56,989 nt of DNA, taken from positions 1 to 56,989 of the forward strand of contig CAZGCA010000034.1 in the NCBI GenBank assembly GCA_964524145.1. The letters run 5' to 3'. A program made the translations under genes and the position numbers. Below are positions 27,116-36,369 of the stretch, piece after piece. The notes below the pieces were generated by a model, which was not told the DNA's origin, did no database searches, and was given only the letters and a program-made list of their open reading frames with translations. Each line of letters begins with the position of its first letter. The stretch's first letter is position 1. Origin of the DNA: CAZGCA01 sp964524145. GTDB lineage: Bacteria > Hydrogenedentota > CAZGCA01.

Positions 27116-28585
27116 ATGCACAAACCGATGAGGCGGCTTGTCATATCGCTGATTGCCGTGGCAATGGTTGTTGTTGCGGGCTGGATTGTGTTCCAGTTCG
27201 TGACGGAACAGAACCGCGAGATTAAACTCGCGAAGATCAAAGAATCTCCCTCGGTTGCCGCGTACAACGAGCTTGCTGCCCGGCTCGACAGAGATAGAGA
27301 GGACTCTTCCGCGCCCGTTTCGCAGGTCGAAGCGCAGCGTGCACGGGAAAGCCCAGTGTTGCCCGATGATGCGGAAGAGACTATTGCAGGGTACGAGCGT
27401 CTTTTCGCCCATATCCAAGAGAGCCACGTCCAAGGGGCACAGAACGCTCTCGGTCGCACCGGGATTGACATCGCGGACATTCTCCGTAAGCCCTCATACC
27501 AATGGACCGACGCGGACAAATCCAAGCTGGCAGAGTTCTTGTCTGAGAATCAGGATCTGATACGCGAGATCCACCGGATGGCTCAGCAGGGAGGCCCGGT
27601 CTACCCGCTAGATTTTTCAAAGGGTTTTGACATAGAACTTCCTCATCTTGGGCAACTGCGACAAGCTGCGAGGCTGCTGCAAGCCGATGCGGTCGTCAAG
27701 GCTGGGGAAGGCGATTACTCGGAAGCGGTGGAGGACGTGATCGCCGGGATGAAGCTCGGCGATGCAGTTGCCCAGGAGCCAATACTCATCTCACAACTCG
27801 TACGTATCGCAGTGTATGGCATCATGAACGACGCTGTTCAACAATCCGGCCGCGGAGAAGAACTTCCCCCCGAGCTGGTGTCCGAACTTCTTGCACATGC
27901 GGCCCAAGCCGACAATCGGGCGGCTTTCGCCGAATGCTTCACGGGCGAACAGGTGATGGGTCTCCAGGCGTTTGAAGGCATTCGAAGCGGTGAAATCGGC
28001 TTAGACGGCCTGTTAGGTATGGGCATAGGAGCAGCGGCGCCGTTTTCGGATACAACAACGTTGGGGCAAATCGCGGGGGAGGCGTTCGCATTGCTCTATG
28101 CGAGCCCTTTAGGAGCGCCTTGGGTGAACATGGACGAGAGCGCATACGCGGACATCATGACACGTGTCGGGCGAGCGGGCGAGCTTCCCTACTACGAAGC
28201 AAATCCCCTGCTGATGCAGGTAGAGCATGATGTAGAGAGCCTGCCACGCCTACGTATCGTGAGCAGAAACCTTCTCCCGGCGCTGTCACGAGCCTGCATG
28301 TCCCAGGCCCGTCATGAGGCGAATCTCGACCTTATGCAGATGGGTTTGCTGCTCGAACAGTACGAGGTACAGCACGGCGCGTATCCGCAGAGTCTCGATG
28401 CAATCGCTCCGGGTCTCGGCAGCGAGTTGCCCGTTGACCCGTTCACGGGCGAGTCGTATCACTACCGTCCATCGAGCGACAGTTTCTCGCTCTACAGTGT
28501 TGGCATGAACCTCAGCGACGACGGCGGCACCCCGCCCCATTACATGACCGGGGACATCATCTGGCGCGGCGTGCCCGAACGCTGA
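27116..28585 (+). CDS. Array paralog 7: membrane-anchored exported protein
   Basis: 489 residues from ATG 27116 (GGTGAG nine bases upstream), the longest member. After the paralog 6-like N-terminus it has a unique insert (ESHVQGAQNALGRTGIDIAD). The core is conserved (GGPVYPLDFSKG, YSEAVEDVIAGMKLGDA, ISQLVRIAVYGIMNDAVQQ). The second variable segment is glycine-rich (LDGLLGMGIGAAAPFSD) and ends TTTLGQIA as in paralog 5. The tail is its own (QYEVQHGAYPQSLDA, DPFTGESYHYRPSSDS). It ends 31 bp from the convergent sugar kinase fusion. Confidence 0.84.
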   Translation: MHKPMRRLVISLIAVAMVVVAGWIVFQFVTEQNREIKLAKIKESPSVAAYNELAARLDRDREDSSAPVSQVEAQRARESPVLPDDAEETIAGYERLFAHIQESHVQGAQNALGRTGIDIADILRKPSYQWTDADKSKLAEFLSENQDLIREIHRMAQQGGPVYPLDFSKGFDIELPHLGQLRQAARLLQADAVVKAGEGDYSEAVEDVIAGMKLGDAVAQEPILISQLVRIAVYGIMNDAVQQSGRGEELPPELVSELLAHAAQADNRAAFAECFTGEQVMGLQAFEGIRSGEIGLDGLLGMGIGAAAPFSDTTTLGQIAGEAFALLYASPLGAPWVNMDESAYADIMTRVGRAGELPYYEANPLLMQVEHDVESLPRLRIVSRNLLPALSRACMSQARHEANLDLMQMGLLLEQYEVQHGAYPQSLDAIAPGLGSELPVDPFTGESYHYRPSSDSFSLYSVGMNLSDDGGTPPHYMTGDIIWRGVPER

Positions 28586-28616
28586 CATACTGTAAGATAA
28601 ACCCGTGTTGGCGTTC

Positions 28617-31600
28617 TCAATACGCGAACTCGACGAAAGACTCGACGTAGTCTTTGCTGCCGTCGTTGGCCCAGCGGTCCAGATGTGCGGGGTTCTTGAG
28701 CTGCTGTCCTCGCATGCGCGGCACCACAATGTACTCGGCGGCACAGTCCGGCAATCGGGTCATATCGCCCCATAGCCGTTCCCATTGGGCGATGGGATAG
28801 ATGTCTTCCTGGCCCGCACCCCATCGCAGCTTGACGTCGCGAATGGTGACGTAGACAGGCATGCGGTCGGCCGCAGCATGAACGGCGTTGCGCACCTTGT
28901 CCCGGGCGGCGGGTTTTGTTAGCGCGTTCACAATATCGTCGCGTGTCAGGGCGAACATCGCGAGCAAGGAATCGATCGTGAGACAGTTCGTGAGCGTGTT
29001 GTAGTACGAGAGCTTGTACTCGTCCTCCTCGCGCGGTTGGGCAAGCCCCTCGAGCAGCGACAGCCTGCCGTTGATTCGCGCGAGACCGCCGCCTCGATCT
29101 TCGATCCGGCGCGGAATAACCTCGAGGCTGAACGTCATTCCCGAATCCACGTGCATGCCTAGAATCACCGAGTCTATAGCCACACCGAGCGTATCGACAT
29201 TGTGGACGAGCAGGTACTTGAGGTTCGGGTTGTCGTTGATCATCCTTGCCAACGTGCCGTTAAGCAGCATATTGGGTATCTCGTACCAGTGTCCCGGCGG
29301 GTAGAGCCGCTGTTCCGGAAGGTTCTCGTGGTAATCCTGTCCCTCGCCGCGCGAGCGTGTCCACTCGATCAGCGCTTCGTGGACGTCGTCGAGCACTTTT
29401 TGAGCCCGGTCGCTGAGCCGCTGTTGCGCGGTCTCCTGCCACAAGAACCGCAAGTCGCGTTCCATCGGGTACACTCTGTGTCCGACAGATTGTGCGCGTG
29501 AGAGATAGAGGGGTCCGTCGTACCCGAAGTTGTCTGTTACAGCGAGATGCTTCTCGAACGCCGGCAATGTCAGAAAACTCGTCGTGAATACGTGTTGCAA
29601 CGGCCGCTCTCTCTGCTGGCTCCACTTGCGGGTTTTGGCGAGATGTATCTCCGCAAACGACCGGAACGTGCCGTGCATCCGCACAAACGGGTTGAGGGCC
29701 TTGACGGTACCGGCACCGTGCATCCAGCGGCTGCCCAATCCGGCACACAACGTTACGACGGCAATCTCGCCGTTCAGCTCAGCTTCTCTGCCGATCCGTT
29801 CAAACCGGGCAAAGCGACGGTAGTCGAATCGGGTGGGAACCAGGCGCACGTCACCCGGCTCGACGTCTTCAATGACGGTGGCTTCGGCAGAAAGGCGGTT
29901 CCTGGCGAGCCCGATCTTGCCGGCAACCAGTTGTGCGCGCATCTGTTCGTGGTACTCCGGGTCGAACCCGCTTGCGGCCGTTATCTGCTCGACACGCTTG
30001 TCCCACTCTTCGCAATTGGATGTTATCGAGCTGATCTGCGTGCCGGTGCGTTTTGTTCCAAACGCGCTTCCTCCGCTCTGTTTCGCAAACAGCTCCAACT
30101 CGGCCTCGTGGTCTTTGGCCCACTGAGCCGCCCTGCCATGCGCGGACTCGGTCTCGATGTATATGTAGTACTCGTCCGGGAGCAGAGCCTCAGGGCCGCT
30201 ACGCAGTCTACCGCAACTCCCGGTCTCGCTCACACGGAAATCGTAGACGACAGGATCCATCGAAAACGGCACCACCTCGCGAAGCTCGGATTGGAGTTCC
30301 GACATGGTGGCGGCGACAGCCTTGCAGAACTTCTCCCTGCGTTTGGGGTTCACGATATACGCCATCCCGCCGCCGGCCATGCCGCCGAGCATCAGGAACC
30401 CGTACAGGTCGTCTCCAAACTGTTTGCGCAACCGCTCGTTAATCTGGTCGGTGTACTTGTTGTCGACCCAAGGGATGATCACCTTTGTGACTTTCTCCCA
30501 GTCCTCGTCCGTAAGGCGGCCGAGCTGCTGCATATTCCCGAGCCGTATCGCCTCGACTGTGCCATCGAACAATTTGTAACCGTGCAATCGCGCGTACCAC
30601 TCACGTGACGCGCGCGTCAGATACTTTTCGGTCACCATCTCGAGTATTGGCCCGACGTCCTGGGCCATGCCGCCGTGCACGATGACGACAGATTCCATGA
30701 ACTTCTTGCGGTTCTCGGGCGCCAGCCCTTCCTCGTCCAGCACATGGTGAGTCGGCAGAAGGCACCCTCGGCTGACACCGTGCTCGGGGTCGCCACGCCC
30801 GGCCAACACACCATTGATAACCTTGAACCCGGGCCAGAGCGCGCCCGAATCCTGCCAGCCGCCGCCGGACCCGCCAAGCCACTCGCCGAGAATGGCCCGG
30901 CTGGCGACAAGCCGCCGGTTCTCCTCGGATAACGGCCCGTCGATGGTCTTGATCTGTCCCGAAAAACGCATCAGGCACGTTATAAGCGACGCCAGAAGGC
31001 TGGTGCTGACGGCCAGTCTCGACCCTTTTGGGATGCCATGAACGATAGAGACCAACTCGAAGCCGACGCCGGCCTCACCGAAAAGCTTCTCGAGTATCTC
31101 GGAGAGCTCGACGTGCCTGTCTTCGAAGCACGGCGGTACTATGCCCGAAGCCACCACCGCAGCTTTCAGAAGACTCAGGTAATCGTTGCCGAAGTTGAAC
31201 AGCTCTTCGAGGCTGTCAACGTCCTTGTGTGTCTTCAAATCCACTGATACGAGACGAATACACGGTCGGTCGATCCGGCGGCAGTGGCATTCAATAGGGG
31301 GCCGCACACCGTCGTCGCGACCGCGGACTGCCAGATCCACCGAGACGTTGACGACACGCGCGCCTTCCGGATAGTCCATGCCAAGGAAAAAGATGTCGGA
31401 CCAACCGCTGTGGCAGGGATCGGCACGTACCGGGGACTTGTCTTCCACCGCCGGGTAGATGGCCGTGGTTTGGTCTTTCTTCATGAGGACCGGAGGGACG
31501 CGGTAGTGGTAATCTCGGAGTGATTCCGTCGTAAACAACTGTCTGTTGCCCTGGAACGTGCTTATGGAAACGCGCACCTGGTCAACAAGATACTTAAACG

Positions 31601-32003
31601 TCAGGCCGTGGTAGGCTTCCGCAAGAGCGCTGACCAAGGCCTCGTTAAGCCCCTGGTCCTCCATCTCCGTCCGAATAACGTCTATTGCGTCGGCGTATTG
31701 GCGGTCGAGAGCCAGCTTGACACCGTTGAACGGCATGTGCCCGACCTTCTGCACGTCCTCCCGCCCTATGATGTAGAACTGGTAAACGATATAGAGCAGC
31801 ATGCACGCACGGACACGATGATACAGGTTGTGAGAACGGATCCGGAGCCGTTCGAGCGCTTCAGCAATATCGAGCAATTCGGTGAGGCTTCTGCCTTCGA
31901 AAAGCTCTTCCTGGCTGGTGTGGCGAACGGGATCGGCCTCGTTTTGTATGACTTCAAGCACCCTCTCTACAAGATCGGCATGGCGTCCGTCCTTTTCAGG
32001 CAC
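28617..32003 (-). CDS. GHMP sugar kinase / UDPGP-type nucleotidyltransferase fusion (reversed FKP-like)
   Basis: 1128 residues, AAGGAG upstream. Residues 1-200 are helical and unassigned. Residues about 200-575 are a fucokinase-like GHMP kinase: ARVVNVSVDLAVRG (214-227), the ATP loop region HGIPKGSRLAVSTSLLASL (322-340), SGGGWQDSG (379-387) and the C-terminal glycine motif GGMAGGGMAY (540-549). Residues about 700-1128 resemble UDP-sugar pyrophosphorylases: LCAGLGSRWMHGAGTVKAL (752-770) is the nucleotide/Lys motif and VHNVDTLGVAIDSV the metal-binding N-D-L block. Together they could phosphorylate a sugar and activate it as an NDP-sugar in the cytoplasm, like bacteroidal Fkp, but with the domains in opposite order. 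The GHMP loop (SRLAVSTS) deviates from GSGLGTSS, so sugar identity is uncertain. Confidence 0.72.
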   Translation of the reverse strand: MPEKDGRHADLVERVLEVIQNEADPVRHTSQEELFEGRSLTELLDIAEALERLRIRSHNLYHRVRACMLLYIVYQFYIIGREDVQKVGHMPFNGVKLALDRQYADAIDVIRTEMEDQGLNEALVSALAEAYHGLTFKYLVDQVRVSISTFQGNRQLFTTESLRDYHYRVPPVLMKKDQTTAIYPAVEDKSPVRADPCHSGWSDIFFLGMDYPEGARVVNVSVDLAVRGRDDGVRPPIECHCRRIDRPCIRLVSVDLKTHKDVDSLEELFNFGNDYLSLLKAAVVASGIVPPCFEDRHVELSEILEKLFGEAGVGFELVSIVHGIPKGSRLAVSTSLLASLITCLMRFSGQIKTIDGPLSEENRRLVASRAILGEWLGGSGGGWQDSGALWPGFKVINGVLAGRGDPEHGVSRGCLLPTHHVLDEEGLAPENRKKFMESVVIVHGGMAQDVGPILEMVTEKYLTRASREWYARLHGYKLFDGTVEAIRLGNMQQLGRLTDEDWEKVTKVIIPWVDNKYTDQINERLRKQFGDDLYGFLMLGGMAGGGMAYIVNPKRREKFCKAVAATMSELQSELREVVPFSMDPVVYDFRVSETGSCGRLRSGPEALLPDEYYIYIETESAHGRAAQWAKDHEAELELFAKQSGGSAFGTKRTGTQISSITSNCEEWDKRVEQITAASGFDPEYHEQMRAQLVAGKIGLARNRLSAEATVIEDVEPGDVRLVPTRFDYRRFARFERIGREAELNGEIAVVTLCAGLGSRWMHGAGTVKALNPFVRMHGTFRSFAEIHLAKTRKWSQQRERPLQHVFTTSFLTLPAFEKHLAVTDNFGYDGPLYLSRAQSVGHRVYPMERDLRFLWQETAQQRLSDRAQKVLDDVHEALIEWTRSRGEGQDYHENLPEQRLYPPGHWYEIPNMLLNGTLARMINDNPNLKYLLVHNVDTLGVAIDSVILGMHVDSGMTFSLEVIPRRIEDRGGGLARINGRLSLLEGLAQPREEDEYKLSYYNTLTNCLTIDSLLAMFALTRDDIVNALTKPAARDKVRNAVHAAADRMPVYVTIRDVKLRWGAGQEDIYPIAQWERLWGDMTRLPDCAAEYIVVPRMRGQQLKNPAHLDRWANDGSKDYVESFVEFAY

Positions 32004-32259
32004 CAGGCTACTCCTTTCCCGTATTTGCTGAAATCCCCCGCGTCATAGCGCGCAGTTACATCGAGTATATGCACTCAACCTGATTGGATCATACCTACGG
32101 CGAGGACAGGGTGTCAAGCCCGGTTTGTCGGCGGATTGTGACATCCGGCCCATCGCTTGAGACTATTGTGTTACCTATGTACCGGTTGCAACGGTGAGGG
32201 TTCCCGATACGTGTGATTCAGAATCTTTTGCATTGTTGCGTAATCATGCCAGGTCGGCA

Positions 32260-33108
32260 CTATTTGCTCAGCGGGAAAAGCGTGGCAGCGACCTTCTTGA
32301 AGGCGTCCTCGGAGCCGAGCCCTGCGCGGGCGAGACGTTTGATGTAGCGCCGGGTGATTTTGCTGCCCCGCGGCAGCTTGCCGCCGGTCGGGCTGCGCAA
32401 GACGTGCGATACGTTCTCGATGTCGTCAAGGCAGAGGAGCATCGTATGGAGCGATTCGTCGTGCAGCCGCGACAAGTAGTGCTTATCGAGCTTCCACTTT
32501 GACCGCCTGCTCACGTAGCGGACGAACCGGAGCGTCCAGTGCTGGGGCGGCATGCTGATCGTCCTGTCGAATATCCGCTTCTTGGTTCTGTAGGACAGTC
32601 CTGCCTGGATGACGGTTCGGTCAAGAAGAGCGTCGAGTTGTTCGTGCTTCTGGTTTCTGATGGTATTCAACTTCTCCCAGACATCGTTCCGTATGTGCGC
32701 ATCGGCGACAATTTCCCAGTACGTATGTCCGAGAGATTTCGGCGTCGAGGTTGTCAGAAGCTGTGTAGGCACAAAGATGTTGTGCGCGACCACGTCTGCC
32801 GCAAGATGGCAGTTGTACCCGTACGCAAACGCTTCTTGCGCGGCACCTTTGGCCTGGCGGAGCACCTCGGCTCCTATGTTCCAGCTGTGATGGCGGTACA
32901 GAATGTCTGCCGCGACGTTTCCGTAGACAAACTCGTCACTGTATTTGGTGATACACTTTCTTACGGGGGCGGGGATCGACCCGGCATCATGCGCCAGAAC
33001 CTCACCGGCGAGATAGACGTGCGTCGCCGGACCCCATGCGACCGCCTTGCGTGAGGTGAAGAGCAAGACCACCACTATCGCTACCGCAAGTGAAATCGCA
33101 CCAGACAT
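32260..33108 (-). CDS. Exported zinc-dependent phospholipase C-like protein
   Basis: 282 residues. A signal peptide (hydrophobic residues 4-18) is probably cleaved at AVA|WGP, leaving Trp25 as the first mature residue; an N-terminal Trp is a zinc ligand in classic zinc phospholipases C. Further candidate ligands are His30, Asp in GNVAADIL, His in YNCHLAADVVAHN, and His/Glu in GHTYWEIVAD. This is the alpha-toxin N-terminal-like fold. It would hydrolyse phospholipids outside the cytoplasm, though many such proteins are untested. The C-terminal 100 residues are basic and helical. No close operon partner: 256 bp to the sugar kinase fusion, 318 bp to the divergent DUF4416 gene. Confidence 0.8.
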   Translation of the reverse strand: MSGAISLAVAIVVVLLFTSRKAVAWGPATHVYLAGEVLAHDAGSIPAPVRKCITKYSDEFVYGNVAADILYRHHSWNIGAEVLRQAKGAAQEAFAYGYNCHLAADVVAHNIFVPTQLLTTSTPKSLGHTYWEIVADAHIRNDVWEKLNTIRNQKHEQLDALLDRTVIQAGLSYRTKKRIFDRTISMPPQHWTLRFVRYVSRRSKWKLDKHYLSRLHDESLHTMLLCLDDIENVSHVLRSPTGGKLPRGSKITRRYIKRLARAGLGSEDAFKKVAATLFPLSK

Positions 33109-33426
33109 CTCGAAAGCCTTTTTGGCTCAGTCCTCAGAGTCACAACTTCAATGACGCACTCAATTACTTCAAAGGGGCACACGCCCATTCGCACCCCTGT
33201 CGGTCAGCCTCTCAGAGAGGCGGCCGAAACCTGCTCGATCCCGTCGGGATCCATTCTCCCCCTCCTTATGTGATGCGCTCCTATGGCTGGCTTCCTTCTA
33301 ATTACATCATAGCCCCCGAAACCCGGAAAAGCAAACGGACAGGCGATCTTTCAGAAGGTGTCTCGTTTTGGTTATAATATATGGCTGAAAACCGGGATTC
33401 ATTGGAACACACGTGAGAGATGAGTA
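33109..33426. other. Divergent intergenic region
   Basis: 318 bp between the phospholipase-like gene and the DUF4416 operon. It contains a 15-nt palindrome GCCTCTCAGAGAGGC (33207-33221) and a TATAAT at 33373-33378. No gene seen. Confidence 0.4.
33373..33378 (+). promoter_or_regulatory. Possible -10 element of the DUF4416-nth operon
   Basis: A consensus TATAAT 48 bp before the GTG start, but no good -35 at 16-18 bp upstream. Confidence 0.35.
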
Positions 33427-33975
33427 GTGGGTATCGTGAAAGAGCCGGTAGCGGCGAAGCTGATCTGTGGCGTGCTGGCGGTGCCGGGCGAGAGTGTCGA
33501 GCAGGCCGAGCGTGAGATGGTTGAGGCGTTTGGGCCGATAGATGCTCGTTCGGAGTTTGTGCCGTTTGTGGATACGGACTATTACACACGCGAGATGGGT
33601 CCGGAGCTCCTGCGCGCATGGTGGAGTTTCCGCGACCTTATCCGGCAAGATGAGCTAGCCCGGATAAAGCTGAGAACCAACGAGATAGAGAGCCGGCTTG
33701 CCGATTCGAGCGGGTCCCGGCGAGTGAACCTTGATCCCGGGTACATTCTCACGAGCAGGCTCGTTCTTGCGACAACGAAAGATTATGCGCACAGAATCTA
33801 TCTCGGTGACGGCATCTACGCCGAGGTCACTTTGCTACATCGCGACGGGCAGTACCATCCGTTGGACTGGACGTACCCGGATTACCGGCGTCCCGAAAAC
33901 ATCAGCTTCTTCGAGAAGATGCGTTTGACCTACAAGAACCAGTTACGAGCCGGGGCGGGGACCGATGCGCGATAA
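33427..33975 (+). CDS. DUF4416 family protein
   Basis: 182 residues from GTG 33427 (GAGAG site upstream; GTG 33436 is an alternative). The family pattern is clear: a start with VKLICG-like strand (VAAKLICGVLA), then FVDTDYYTREMGPELLRAWWSF, RVNLDPGYIL and YPDYRRPENISFFEKMR at the end. DUF4416 proteins are small, soluble and of unknown function. The stop overlaps the next start by 11 bp, so it is translationally coupled to the ATPase gene. First gene of an overlapping four-gene unit. Confidence 0.85.
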   Translation: MGIVKEPVAAKLICGVLAVPGESVEQAEREMVEAFGPIDARSEFVPFVDTDYYTREMGPELLRAWWSFRDLIRQDELARIKLRTNEIESRLADSSGSRRVNLDPGYILTSRLVLATTKDYAHRIYLGDGIYAEVTLLHRDGQYHPLDWTYPDYRRPENISFFEKMRLTYKNQLRAGAGTDAR

Positions 33976-35674
33976 GAACGACCTTCGCCGCATACTGTCC
34001 CGGATCGACGGGCGCGGGTATCCAGCGTACAAGGATATCCGCGACGAGTACGATTTCGGCGAGTTTGTCCTCCACATAGACCATGTCCAGGGCGACCCGT
34101 TCGCTACGCCGAGCCGGTTCCGCGTGACTATCGACAAGTCGGTGGCCGGGTTTCCCGCGTGGGCGGACTCGAGCAGGAGCAGGCGAATCGCGTTCGGCGA
34201 CTTTCTTGCCCGCGCGTTCGGCTCAGCAGTTGACGAGGTTGCCAAGGGCCGGCGGGGGTCCGGCAAGAGCGGCCTCATAGAGATCGACCGGCCGCGCCAG
34301 CAGGTGCTCGACAGAACGGCCGCCATCGCTTACGACAAGGAGATCGAGGCAAGGTTCCTCGTGGGGCTGCCCGCCGCAGGCCGCCGTGTCCTCGCGCGAG
34401 AAGCCGAAACGATGCTGTTTCACGAGATCCCGTCAATCGTCGATCGAGCCCTGACGGCGCGACACGCGGACCTCGCACGTCTCAAGGACCACGTCGAATG
34501 CGCCGAGGATCAGGATTCTCTGCGGGATAGACTTAACGACCTCGGGCTTGTGGCGTTTGTTGCCAACGGGAGCGTGTTGCCGCGGCGGAGCGGTGTTGAC
34601 GACAGGCCGATGAGCAACGGTCACGTTGTCGAGTTCAAATCGCCGCCGTCGCTCGAAGTCTCGGTCGAACTGCCAAACTGCGGCACGATCACGGGTATGG
34701 GGGTCCCGCAGGGCATAACGCTGGTGGTGGGCGGCGGATTTCACGGCAAGTCAACACTGCTCAACGCGTTATCGCTCGGGGTGTACAACCATGTGCCGGG
34801 CGACGGTCGCGACCTGGTGGCGAGCGTTTCGGGAACGGTGAAGATACGAGCTGAAGACGGCCGCCGCATCGAGAAGGTGGATATCAGTCCGTTTCTGTCT
34901 AACCTGCCGTTCGGGAGAGACACGCACGCATTCAGCACGGACGACGCCTCGGGGAGCACGTCGCAGGCGGCCAACATCATGGAGACGCTCGAACTTGGCG
35001 CTACCTGTCTGCTGATGGACGAAGACACCTGCGCGACGAACTTCATGATCCGCGACCACAGAATGCAGGAGCTTGTTGCGAAGGATAAAGAACCCATAAC
35101 GTGTTTTCTCGACAAGGCCAACTACCTGTACCGCGAGTTGGGCGTGTCTGTCGTATTGGTGGTGGGAGGTTCTGGCGACTACTTCGACATCGCCGACCTG
35201 GTGATCGCCATGGAAGAGTATGTGCCGAAGGATGTCACCGCGGAAGCGCAGCGTATAGTTGGGAAGTATCAGGCGGAACGGGCTGCCGAAGGTGGCGAGA
35301 CGTTCGGCAGAGTCACGAACAGGAAGCCCGTTGCGTCGAGCATCGATCCGAGCCGAGGCAGACGGGATGTCAAGATCGATGTCAAAGGAATGCGGACAAT
35401 ACTGTTCGGGCGGCAGACGATAGACCTCTCGGCGATAGAACAACTGGTCTCGTCGTCTCAAACTCGCGCTATTGGTGACGCTATCCTCTACGCCAGGGAA
35501 CGGTACATGGACGGGTCGCTGACGCTGCGGTCGATACTGGACAGGGTTGAAGCGGATTTCAAAACAGAGGGGCTCGACGTTCTGAGCCGGCGCAAGCTCG
35601 GAAGCTATGCTGCGGCCAGAAGGTTCGAGATAGGAGCCGCTATCAACCGGCTCAGGACGTTGCGCGTGAAATGA
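33965..35674 (+). CDS. Predicted ATPase of the ABC class
   Basis: 569 residues from ATG 33965, inside the end of the DUF4416 gene. The N-terminal part (1-240) has no named motif except the family block FPAWADSSRSRRIAFGDFLAR. The P-loop is GGGFHGKSTLL near residue 260 (GGxxxGKST), with a signature-like SGSTSQAAN near 335 and Walker B ATCLLMDEDTCATNFMIRD near 350. The C-terminal 200 residues are basic and helical. This uncharacterised family (ABC-ATPase, COG3044-type) is soluble and not a transporter. Its stop overlaps the nth start as ATGA, which may hint at a nucleic acid-related role (inference). Confidence 0.85.
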   Translation: MRDKNDLRRILSRIDGRGYPAYKDIRDEYDFGEFVLHIDHVQGDPFATPSRFRVTIDKSVAGFPAWADSSRSRRIAFGDFLARAFGSAVDEVAKGRRGSGKSGLIEIDRPRQQVLDRTAAIAYDKEIEARFLVGLPAAGRRVLAREAETMLFHEIPSIVDRALTARHADLARLKDHVECAEDQDSLRDRLNDLGLVAFVANGSVLPRRSGVDDRPMSNGHVVEFKSPPSLEVSVELPNCGTITGMGVPQGITLVVGGGFHGKSTLLNALSLGVYNHVPGDGRDLVASVSGTVKIRAEDGRRIEKVDISPFLSNLPFGRDTHAFSTDDASGSTSQAANIMETLELGATCLLMDEDTCATNFMIRDHRMQELVAKDKEPITCFLDKANYLYRELGVSVVLVVGGSGDYFDIADLVIAMEEYVPKDVTAEAQRIVGKYQAERAAEGGETFGRVTNRKPVASSIDPSRGRRDVKIDVKGMRTILFGRQTIDLSAIEQLVSSSQTRAIGDAILYARERYMDGSLTLRSILDRVEADFKTEGLDVLSRRKLGSYAAARRFEIGAAINRLRTLRVK

Positions 35675-36369
35675 AGAGGACTGCCGGAACTGGTAAGAAC
35701 AAGTTGCGGGCCAAGCTGCGCAAGGTTTCATCGGCGCTGGAACGCGAATACGGCGTGCCGCGCCCCGGCAGGCGTCGTGACCCGCTCGATGTGCTCGTCC
35801 AGACCATCCTTTCGCAGAACACGAACGACGTCAACCGCGACCGGGCATACAATTCGCTTCGTGAGACGTTCCCGACATGGGACGACGTCATGAACGCGTC
35901 GCCGTCGCGGGTTGCCCGCGCGATACGAGTTGGCGGGCTGGCTAACCAGAAGGGGCAACGTATCGTCACCCTGTTGAGAGAGGTACACGCGGACCGGGGC
36001 AAACTTGACCTGGGGTATCTGAAGCGGCTGCCCGACGAGAAACTGCGGGACACGCTGTCACGCTTCAAGGGAGTCGGGCCGAAGACTGTTGCGTGCGTGA
36101 TGCTGTTCGGACTCGGCAGAGACGTCTTTCCGATCGATACGCACATATATCGAGTGCTTGGCCGGCTTGGCGTTATACCTCCCAAAATGAACGTCGAACG
36201 CGCGCACGAGTACGTTGCTACCGTCGTTCCAGCAGATAACAGCTACCCCTTGCACCTCAACCTTATCCGGCACGGGAGGGAAGTGTGCCATCCCCGGCGG
36301 CCGGAATGCTGCCGGTGCGCGTTGGTCCACCTTTGCAGGTACGACGACAAATGCTTGAGCAACTCCTGA
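35671..36369 (+). CDS. nth: Endonuclease III-type DNA glycosylase/AP lyase
   Basis: 232 residues. The helix-hairpin-helix and catalytic region is FKGVGPKTVACVML, with Lys138, and Asp156 in FPIDTHIYRV. The 4Fe-4S cluster motif C-x6-C-x2-C-x5-C is intact at the C-terminus (CHPRRPECCRCALVHLC). It removes oxidised pyrimidines and cleaves abasic sites in base excision repair. The N-terminal 35 residues are basic. The start is fixed by the ATGA overlap with the ATPase stop. Its end overlaps the next small gene by 19 bp. Both catalytic residues needed for bifunctional activity are present. Confidence 0.93.
   Translation: MKRTAGTGKNKLRAKLRKVSSALEREYGVPRPGRRRDPLDVLVQTILSQNTNDVNRDRAYNSLRETFPTWDDVMNASPSRVARAIRVGGLANQKGQRIVTLLREVHADRGKLDLGYLKRLPDEKLRDTLSRFKGVGPKTVACVMLFGLGRDVFPIDTHIYRVLGRLGVIPPKMNVERAHEYVATVVPADNSYPLHLNLIRHGREVCHPRRPECCRCALVHLCRYDDKCLSNS

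Noticed and set aside
33207..33221. Palindrome GCCTCTCAGAGAGGC as terminator or operator
   Set aside because: The centre is a single base, so a hairpin would have only about 5 pairs; no T-run and no second copy.
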